5,821 nt of DNA, from positions 1-5,821 of the forward strand of contig JAQWCT010000167.1 of the NCBI GenBank assembly GCA_028705785.1, written 5' to 3'. Shown here piece after piece: positions 1 to 4,226 of the stretch (position 1 is the stretch's first letter; the number at the start of each line of letters is the position of its first letter). The stretch is from Sulfurospirillaceae bacterium. Its GTDB lineage: Bacteria; Campylobacterota; Campylobacteria; Campylobacterales; Sulfurospirillaceae. Made by a program: the position numbers and the translations under genes. The notes below the pieces were generated by a model that saw only the letters and a list, made by a program, of their open reading frames with translations, made no database searches and was not told the origin of the DNA.

Positions 1-782
1 ATGATGTTGAGTCCATGGCTTTCTACCCCACTGTCTTTAAGGATGGCACGCCCCACTTTAATTTCTTCTTCAAGCTCTCCTGTGATAGAAACTCGCAAAG
101 TATCTCCGATGCCATCAAGTAAAAGTGAGCCTAAAGCAATAGAGGATTTAACCGTAGAGTGAAACAAAGTCCCAGCTTCTGTGACCCCCAAATGAAAAGG
201 ATAGTCCACCAAAGGGCGAAGTGCTCGATACGCTTCGACGGTGCGTTCCACATCAGAGGCTTTAAGTGAGATTTTCATATTGGTAAAGCCTAGGTCTTCG
301 AGATATTTGATATTGTAAAGTGCTGATTCGACCATCCCTTTTGAAGTAGGACCATATTTGTCATCAAACTCTTTTTCCAAACTACCACTATTAACTCCGA
401 TACGAATAGGAATGTTGCGCTCCATGCACGCTTTAACCACTTCTTTAACGCGTTCTTTATTGCCGATATTACCTGGATTTATACGGATACAATCCACCAC
501 TTCAGCCGCAATAAGCGCCAAACGATAGTTAAAATGAATATCTGCCACCAAAGGCAAACTCGTTCGCTCTTTAATCGCTTTAAGCGCATGCGCATCTTCA
601 TAATCAGGCACAGCTACTCGGACAATATCGCAACCCACAAAATGAAGACGGCGAATCTGCTCAACCGTTGCTTCAACATCATGCGTTTTAGAGTAAGTCA
701 TCGACTGTACAGGGATTTTTGCACCGCCTCCGATGGGAACATTGCCTACAAAAATTTGTTTAGTGGGATATCGTTTTATCAT
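1..782 (-). CDS. ispG: IspG (GcpE), 4-hydroxy-3-methylbut-2-enyl diphosphate synthase, 3' end missing
   Basis: IspG is an iron-sulfur enzyme of the cytosolic MEP (non-mevalonate) isoprenoid pathway. It reductively opens methylerythritol cyclodiphosphate to HMBPP, the substrate of IspH. I translated this frame by hand: it starts MIKRYPTKQIFVGNVPIGGG and gives 260 full codons before the window edge. The family's TIM-barrel signatures are present: PVQSMT (about 24-29), DIHF (81-84), RINPGNIG (100-107), GVNSGSL (129-135), HLGVTEAG (197-204) and GIGDTLRVSIT (224-234). The family is usually about 350-360 residues, so roughly the last 95 are outside the window, including the C-terminal domain whose cysteines hold the [4Fe-4S] cluster. 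Those ligands cannot be checked here. The ATG at 780-782 is preceded by only a weak GGA (791-793). The gene lies 48 bp downstream of priA on the same strand, and a TATAAT box in that gap may give it its own promoter. The identification is secure. Confidence 0.96.
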   Translation of the reverse strand, partial: MIKRYPTKQIFVGNVPIGGGAKIPVQSMTYSKTHDVEATVEQIRRLHFVGCDIVRVAVPDYEDAHALKAIKERTSLPLVADIHFNYRLALIAAEVVDCIRINPGNIGNKERVKEVVKACMERNIPIRIGVNSGSLEKEFDDKYGPTSKGMVESALYNIKYLEDLGFTNMKISLKASDVERTVEAYRALRPLVDYPFHLGVTEAGTLFHSTVKSSIALGSLLLDGIGDTLRVSITGELEEEIKVGRAILKDSGVESHGLNI

Positions 783-812
783 TGTTTAAATCCAAAAAAT
801 AGTGTTGATTAG

Positions 813-818
813 ATTATA
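813..818 (-). promoter_or_regulatory. candidate -10 box of an ispG promoter
   Basis: Read on the minus strand, the priA-ispG gap contains a perfect TATAAT, directly preceded by TG, about 31 bases before the ispG ATG. The predicted start site near 806 gives a leader of about 23 bases. The -35 region would fall at the very end of priA, where the sequence is T-rich (TTTCTTTTTC) with no clear TTGACA. That is typical of Campylobacterota housekeeping promoters, which depend mainly on the -10 element. It would let ispG be transcribed apart from priA. Prediction from sequence only; AT-rich gaps give chance matches. Confidence 0.5.
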
Positions 819-830
819 CAATTATTGAAT

Positions 831-2666
831 TTAAGAAAAAGAAAGTGGGTCAATGTCAGCTTCTACATGTAAGGGTTTTACACTGTGGGCTAGCTCCAAA
901 AGTGCTTTGGATGAGTCACTTCTGGCTAAGAGTTCAAAGCGATATTTACCTGCGATTTTCGTGATATTTGACTTACCAAAGCCCACGATTTCAACTTGCG
1001 GAAAATTTTGTGCGATGGAAGAAACTTTATCTATCAGTGCTTTGGCTTTATCTTCTTTCACATGCGATGCCATCAATCGTAGCATCTTTTTGTAAGGAGG
1101 GTAAAGACCTTTTCGGTACACCAATTCATCGCTTAAAAACTGTTCAAAATCGCCTAGATATTCTCTAAAAAATGGTTCATTTTTGGTTTGTATTAACACT
1201 TCACCATAGCCTTTTCGACCACTTCGACCTGCTATTTGGAGTACCAATGCTAAAGCTCTCTCTCTTGCTCTAAAGTCTGAAATACCCAAAAGAGAATCTA
1301 CCCCCAAGATAACCGCCAATCCTACATTGTGATAGTCATGCCCTTTACTAAGCATCTGCGTTCCTACCATCACATCGATTTTATTTTCATTGAACTTGGT
1401 CAAAATATCTTTGAGTTTATTGGCAGTCGTTACCTCATCTCTATCAAACTTTTGAATCACTTTATCTTTAAAATGTTCACTCAAACGCAAAGCCACTTCG
1501 GCCGTACCAATGCGATTAGCGATGATGTCTTCGCAACCGCACTTTGGACACGCTTTTGGAATCACTTCTGCGTAATTACAATAATGACATTTAAGCGCAT
1601 TTGCCTCTACATGTAAGCTCATCCCCACACTACAATAAGGACACTCTACATTTGCACCACACGCTTTACATGTAATGTATTTGAAGTTGGCACGCGTTGG
1701 AAGAAATACCACCACTTGCCTATTTTGGTCGAGTGTTTTTTGGATAGTGTCGATGACTTTGGAACTTAAGTCATTGTGATTGTCATCAAAAAAAGTACGA
1801 CTTTGAGAGTCAAAGTAAGTGCCTCTGAGTCTAAAGTAAGGAATTTTATGAAAACTAGTCAGCGTAGGTGTTGCACTTCCTAAAAGCACCCTAGCTCCTA
1901 ATTTTTTCCCAAATAAAAGGGCTAAATCTTTGGCATTGTACCGAGGTCTAGAGCTTGATTTGTAGCTATCATCATGTTCTTCATCCACGACGATTAAACC
2001 GATGTTTTGAAGTGGCAAGAAAAGTGCAGAACGCGTCCCTGCTATGATAGAGATTTTGCCCTCTTCTAGGTCACTTAGTATCTGTGCTTTTTTCTTTGCG
2101 GTAATTTTGGAGTGCCAAAGAGCAATTTTTTCACCAAAGTGGTGTTTGAGCCTGTTTTTCATCTGAGGTGTCAGCCCGATCTCTGGCATTAAAAAGATAG
2201 CCGTTTTGCCGTCCCTTATGGTCTGCTCAAAAAGCTTCATGTAGATTTCACTCTTGCCACTTCCCGTATCGCCAAACAAGAGCGACGCATCATGAGCTTG
2301 AATAAAGTTATATGCCCTTTGTTGCTCATCTGACAAAACAATATCTGTTGCAAAATCTTCTTTTACATGTAAAGGTATCGAAATAGTTGGCACAAACAAC
2401 GAAAGTGCCTCACCAAGGGAGCAAACATAATACTCCGCGATAAACTTCGCCAAATCAAGTGTAACTTTTGGGTAATATTCTTTACATGTAAAAAGGATTT
2501 CTTCACATTTAAACGCAGGCTCTTGGATGACTTCTAAGATAACGCCTTTGAGTTTCCTTTTGTTTAAAGAAATATCGACAAGAGTGCCGATGCTCAGTGT
2601 TTGAGAACTTTGATAAGTAAGAGGACTAAGTGGGGATTTTAAAAGCGAAACGAGATAGTACTGCAC
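831..2666 (-). CDS. priA: PriA, primosomal replication-restart helicase
   Basis: PriA is a superfamily 2 3'-to-5' DNA helicase that binds abandoned replication forks and starts reloading of the replicative helicase. The 611-residue protein has the family's parts in order. These are a short N-terminal 3'-DNA-binding domain (about 1-57), a winged-helix segment (about 65-100, with AKFIAEYYVCSLGEALSLFVP-like spacing), Walker A GDTGSGKSE (132-140), Walker B DEEH (228-231) and LGSATPTL (262-269). A zinc-binding insertion follows with Cys at 333, 336, 342, 345, 360, 363, 373 and 376, then GTQMLSKGHDYHNVGL (435-450) and QIAGRSGR (477-484). It is shorter than E. coli PriA (732), as is normal in Campylobacterota. 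The ATG lies 4 bp after the stop of the upstream pseudopilin gene without a good Shine-Dalgarno, so translation is probably coupled. The gene carries five copies of the TACATGTAA motif; one encodes zinc ligand Cys333. The identification is firm. Confidence 0.98.
   Translation of the reverse strand: MQYYLVSLLKSPLSPLTYQSSQTLSIGTLVDISLNKRKLKGVILEVIQEPAFKCEEILFTCKEYYPKVTLDLAKFIAEYYVCSLGEALSLFVPTISIPLHVKEDFATDIVLSDEQQRAYNFIQAHDASLLFGDTGSGKSEIYMKLFEQTIRDGKTAIFLMPEIGLTPQMKNRLKHHFGEKIALWHSKITAKKKAQILSDLEEGKISIIAGTRSALFLPLQNIGLIVVDEEHDDSYKSSSRPRYNAKDLALLFGKKLGARVLLGSATPTLTSFHKIPYFRLRGTYFDSQSRTFFDDNHNDLSSKVIDTIQKTLDQNRQVVVFLPTRANFKYITCKACGANVECPYCSVGMSLHVEANALKCHYCNYAEVIPKACPKCGCEDIIANRIGTAEVALRLSEHFKDKVIQKFDRDEVTTANKLKDILTKFNENKIDVMVGTQMLSKGHDYHNVGLAVILGVDSLLGISDFRARERALALVLQIAGRSGRKGYGEVLIQTKNEPFFREYLGDFEQFLSDELVYRKGLYPPYKKMLRLMASHVKEDKAKALIDKVSSIAQNFPQVEIVGFGKSNITKIAGKYRFELLARSDSSKALLELAHSVKPLHVEADIDPLSFS
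864..872. repeat. TACATGTAA motif, copy 1 (in priA)
   Basis: Copy of the iterated palindrome-centred 9-mer near the 3' end of priA; on the coding strand it reads TTACATGTA and encodes Leu599-His600-Val601. The left flank is C, so the palindrome here is TACATGTA. Confidence 0.75.
1608..1616. repeat. TACATGTAA motif, copy 2 (in priA)
   Basis: Second copy, only 51 bp from copy 3, inside the zinc-finger coding part of priA. It encodes Leu351-His352-Val353, the same frame as copies 1 and 4, and is flanked by C on the left and G on the right. Confidence 0.75.
1667..1675. repeat. TACATGTAA motif, copy 3 (in priA)
   Basis: Third copy, with palindrome TTACATGTAA at 1666-1675. It is read in a different frame from copies 1, 2 and 4, encoding Thr332-Cys333-Lys334; Cys333 is the first zinc-binding cysteine of PriA. 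Confidence 0.75.
2364..2372. repeat. TACATGTAA motif, copy 4 (in priA)
   Basis: Fourth copy, extending to a perfect 12-base palindrome TTTACATGTAAA (2362-2373). It encodes Leu99-His100-Val101 at the end of the winged-helix segment of PriA. Confidence 0.75.
2483..2491. repeat. TACATGTAA motif, copy 5 (in priA)
   Basis: Fifth copy, also a perfect 12-base palindrome TTTACATGTAAA (2481-2492). It encodes Thr60-Cys61-Lys62 in the N-terminal region of PriA. Confidence 0.75.
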
Positions 2667-2670
2667 ATTA

Positions 2671-3135
2671 TTAACGGGTTAAATCATCACAACTAGCAAC
2701 ACCTGTGGTACAGTTAAAAAGGCCTGTTACATTGTTGTAAGTGAAGTTATTGTCCACACCAAGAACTCTAAAAGTGTAGGCATTGACATTTGTTTTTACC
2801 CATGAACCATCAGTATCTCTTCGTGAAAGTATCGGGTACTCTAAAACATTGCTAGTATTGCCATCAGCAAAATTAAAAAGCCTTTGATCGTTAATATTGT
2901 AATTTATAACAGAATCTATATTGGGAAGAGCACTTGTATTGCCCTCGAGTAATCTTCTTGATTTTTGCAAAGCAATGCCACTACGAATGGCAGAAACTTG
3001 AGATTGTCCTTTAACCAGATTGGCATCATCACGAGTTGCAGCAAGTCTTGGAATAGCTACTGCTGCTAAAATACCTAAAACAACAATAACAAAAACTAGT
3101 TCTATCATGGTAAAAGCACACCTGGAGTTTTTCAC
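2671..3135 (-). CDS. type IV pilin-like / type II secretion pseudopilin protein, GTG start
   Basis: This is a 154-residue minor-pilin-like protein, presumably a structural subunit of an inner-membrane-anchored pseudopilus (type II secretion, type IV pilus or DNA-uptake machine). The N-terminal prepilin signature is clear: MKNSRCA then FTMIELVFVIVVLGILAAVA, with Phe8 as the likely mature +1 residue and Glu12 as the conserved +5 glutamate. The hydrophobic helix spans about 8-29. Residue -1 is Ala, not the usual Gly, and the leader has a Cys at position 6. The remaining sequence has no motif I recognise. Cys142 and Cys149 could form a small C-terminal disulfide loop, as in many pilins. The start is GTG at 3133-3135: an in-frame TAA at 3145-3147 blocks extension, and AAGG at 3143-3146 gives a Shine-Dalgarno 7 bases away. 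The stop is 4 bp before priA. Family is firm; the exact machine is unknown. Confidence 0.9.
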   Translation of the reverse strand: MKNSRCAFTMIELVFVIVVLGILAAVAIPRLAATRDDANLVKGQSQVSAIRSGIALQKSRRLLEGNTSALPNIDSVINYNINDQRLFNFADGNTSNVLEYPILSRRDTDGSWVKTNVNAYTFRVLGVDNNFTYNNVTGLFNCTTGVASCDDLTR

Positions 3136-3150
3136 GCTAAAGCCTTAAGA

Positions 3151-3172
3151 AAAGGAGGGAAAACCCTCCTTT
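3151..3172 (-). terminator. hairpin terminator or attenuator between the two pseudopilin genes
   Basis: A perfect 9-bp stem, AAAGGAGGG paired with CCCTCCTTT, closes a 4-base loop just after the stop of the upstream pseudopilin gene. On the minus strand the stem is followed by TTTTCTT, a short interrupted U-tract, whereas on the plus strand no T-run follows, so it acts in the minus direction. Because the next gene starts only 15 bases past the stem with no visible promoter between, partial read-through is likely. That would leave the upstream pilin mRNA more abundant and protected at its 3' end. Confidence 0.75.
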
Positions 3173-3176
3173 GAAA

Positions 3177-3644
3177 TTATCGAGTAATTCTTGTTCCGCC
3201 AAAAGATTGGTTAGCATCAATCATTGCTCTAACAGCTGGAAGAGCTACAACTTGTGTACAAATTGTTCCTGCTGGGTTATTTGTTCCTAATGTTGATACA
3301 TTACCATCAACAGTAAAAGTAAGCGTTAGACAAACTGTAGCATTGTTATCTGTTCTCACTGTCATAGTAGATGCTGTAGGCGAATATGCAGTTGACACAT
3401 TAGTCATCAGCCTACCAGAAGTAGCACTAAAATTCATGTTTCCTGTAGCATTTGTATCTGCCCAATGTCCTCTAGCTGTATAATATGACCCTAAATCGCC
3501 GTATAGCGTAGCAATATCTTGTGCTGCTGCGGAGATAGAAGCATCATCTCTCGTAGCCGCCAATCTAGGTATAGCCACTGCTGCCAAAATACCTAAAATA
3601 ACGATAACGAAGATTAACTCGATCATCGTAAAACCTTTTTTCAT
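3177..3644 (-). CDS. type IV pilin-like / type II secretion pseudopilin protein
   Basis: This 155-residue protein has a textbook type IV prepilin start: leader MKKG, cleavage before Phe5, conserved Glu9 (mature +5), and a hydrophobic helix to about residue 26 followed by PRLAATRDDA. After processing by prepilin peptidase it should anchor in the inner membrane and assemble into a (pseudo)pilus. The rest is rich in Thr, Ser, Asn and Ala with Tyr-Gly segments. Cys105 and Cys129 are well placed for a disulfide in the globular domain. A strong AAGGAG (3650-3655) sits 5 bases before the ATG. Residues 5-34 closely match residues 8-37 of the next gene's product, but the C-terminal parts do not. The gene has a candidate promoter upstream and a strong hairpin right after its stop, so it is probably the best-expressed member of the pair. 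Whether it serves secretion, pili or DNA uptake cannot be told from sequence. Confidence 0.92.
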   Translation of the reverse strand: MKKGFTMIELIFVIVILGILAAVAIPRLAATRDDASISAAAQDIATLYGDLGSYYTARGHWADTNATGNMNFSATSGRLMTNVSTAYSPTASTMTVRTDNNATVCLTLTFTVDGNVSTLGTNNPAGTICTQVVALPAVRAMIDANQSFGGTRITR

Positions 3645-3674
3645 ATTTTCTCCTTGTATTTTTTAGCCTATACA

Positions 3675-3704
3675 CTTATAGACCATTGATGTCATTCTAT
3701 AACA
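3675..3704 (-). promoter_or_regulatory. candidate promoter region with inverted repeats before the pseudopilin gene
   Basis: The 78-bp gap before the pseudopilin gene holds, on the minus strand, an extended -10-like TGTTATAGA (3704-3696) and a second -10-like TATAAG ending near 3675. The arms TTATAGA (3676-3682) and TCTATAA (3696-3702) form a 7-bp inverted repeat with a 13-base spacer. A second small dyad, CTATA-4-TATAG, overlaps the first on its left (about 3668-3681). The gap could hold a promoter with an operator, but AT-rich repeats of this length also occur by chance. No sigma-54 or sigma-28 consensus was seen. Confidence 0.35.
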
Positions 3705-3722
3705 ATACTTTTAAAGCAAAAC

Positions 3723-3941
3723 TTAAAGTGTTTCTATCTTCTGGACGAGTTGTCTTATTTCTTCTTCGAGGAGGAAATTATCGTAACATTTACCGACATA
3801 AGCGAACAAAATCTCTTTAGGGTCGATAGTACTTCTACCTTTAAATTTCTCTTTAAAGTCAGCTTCAAATTGCTCTGCAAAGGCACCCTCTAACTTGATG
3901 TCGAAGTCTTTTCCCCCTAGGGAGATGGTGATTTTATTCAT
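3723..3941 (-). CDS. small ZapA-like protein (possible cell-division factor)
   Basis: This 72-residue protein begins with a predicted beta-hairpin (MNKITISLGGKDFDIKL). A helix with many charged residues follows, then KEILFAYVGKCYDNFLLEEE, and it ends in a charged helix (IRQLVQKIETL). The order and spacing resemble the N-terminal domain and first part of the long helix of ZapA, a cytosolic protein that bundles FtsZ filaments at the division ring. ZapA is usually about 90-110 residues, so this one is short and its coiled-coil tail would be mostly missing. The gene overlaps the stop of the upstream coiled-coil gene by 4 bp (ATGA), which points to coupled translation and a shared task. A ZapA partner next to a ZapB-like coiled coil fits a division role. 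This is an inference from shape and context; a conserved hypothetical protein of other function is possible. That it is a real gene is well supported. Confidence 0.85.
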   Translation of the reverse strand: MNKITISLGGKDFDIKLEGAFAEQFEADFKEKFKGRSTIDPKEILFAYVGKCYDNFLLEEEIRQLVQKIETL

Positions 3942-4171
3942 CTGCCAAGTACTGCTTCTATCTTACTCATAAGATCATCTGCATTAATGTCTTTTCCGAT
4001 AAGGCTTTGCTCTAGCTTTGCGATTTGCACATCTTTAGCTTCTGCCAAGGCTTTGGCTCTGACAACTTCTTGTCTAAGTGACTCATTTTGCGCTTGAAGA
4101 TCTTTGTATTTTTCCAAAAGCTCACTAATCTTATCACTCAAAGTGTTAATAGGTTTTTCTTGTTCAAACAT
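3938..4171 (-). CDS. small coiled-coil protein, ZapB-like
   Basis: The product is 77 residues from the chosen start (MFEQEKPINTL). It is almost entirely helical, with heptad-like Leu, Ile and Ala spacing from ISELLEKYKDLQAQNESLRQE through AEAKDVQIAKLEQSL, and ends DDLMSKIEAVLGR. Length and shape match ZapB-type or TIGR02449-like small coiled coils, which often sit beside zapA and help FtsZ-ring formation. No signal peptide or membrane segment is present, so it is cytosolic. An ATG four codons upstream (4181-4183) is open too, but the GGAGG at 4177-4181 lies inside that extension, 5 bases before the ATG at 4169-4171, and so fixes the downstream start. It is the first gene of the minus-strand cluster, divergent from uvrB with 55 bp between start codons. 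The role is inferred; sequence alone does not prove division function. Confidence 0.85.
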   Translation of the reverse strand: MFEQEKPINTLSDKISELLEKYKDLQAQNESLRQEVVRAKALAEAKDVQIAKLEQSLIGKDINADDLMSKIEAVLGR

Positions 4172-4176
4172 GCATT

Positions 4177-4181
4177 CCTCC
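4177..4181 (-). promoter_or_regulatory. Shine-Dalgarno GGAGG that sets the start of the coiled-coil gene
   Basis: GGAGG on the minus strand is separated by 5 bases from the ATG at 4171-4169. It overlaps an earlier in-frame ATG (4183-4181), whose own upstream region lacks a Shine-Dalgarno and would give a protein four residues longer. The downstream start is therefore preferred. Confidence 0.85.
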
Positions 4182-4187
4182 ATACTT

Positions 4188-4196
4188 TGCTATAAT
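4188..4196 (+). promoter_or_regulatory. uvrB promoter, extended -10
   Basis: TGCTATAAT is a perfect extended -10 element (TGnTATAAT). It is placed so that transcription would start near 4203 and leave a leader of about 24 bases before the uvrB ATG. The -35 region lies in the first codons of the divergent coiled-coil gene and shows no TTGACA, as usual for Campylobacterota. No LexA-type box was recognised. Confidence 0.7.
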
Positions 4197-4203
4197 TGTA
4201 ACA
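4195..4203 (-). promoter_or_regulatory. minus-strand cluster promoter, extended -10
   Basis: Read on the minus strand, TGTTACAAT fits TGnTANAAT, with T-rich sequence upstream (TTTTTAATTATTTT). A start near 4188 leaves a leader of about 17 bases that contains the GGAGG of the coiled-coil gene. The box overlaps the uvrB -10 by two bases, so two polymerases could not open both at once. TTATAG just downstream is an alternative -10. Confidence 0.5.
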
Positions 4204-4226
4204 AAAATAATTAAAAAGAATCAACT

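Noticed and set aside
534..812. 92-codon open frame on the plus strand opposite the start of ispG
   Set aside because: It is antisense to a clear ispG frame; the translation is rich in His, Arg and Cys with no family resemblance and no ribosome site.
783..830. Terminator between priA and ispG
   Set aside because: The gap is AT-rich and has no stem of useful length; a promoter -10 is the better reading.
853..1616. Several plus-strand open frames (853-1095, 968-1168, 1329-1616) opposite priA
   Set aside because: All lie within the conserved PriA coding region on the other strand and overlap each other; their products look like shadow translations.
3706..3727. Possible terminator after the ZapA-like gene (ACTTTAAGT and CTTTAAAAGT arms)
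   Set aside because: The arms pair imperfectly, contain almost no G-C pairs and are not followed by a T-run in the minus direction.
4172..4183. Longer start (ATG at 4181-4183) for the coiled-coil gene
   Set aside because: The extension MEEC is encoded by the Shine-Dalgarno region (GGAGG) of the downstream ATG, and the upstream ATG has no ribosome site of its own.
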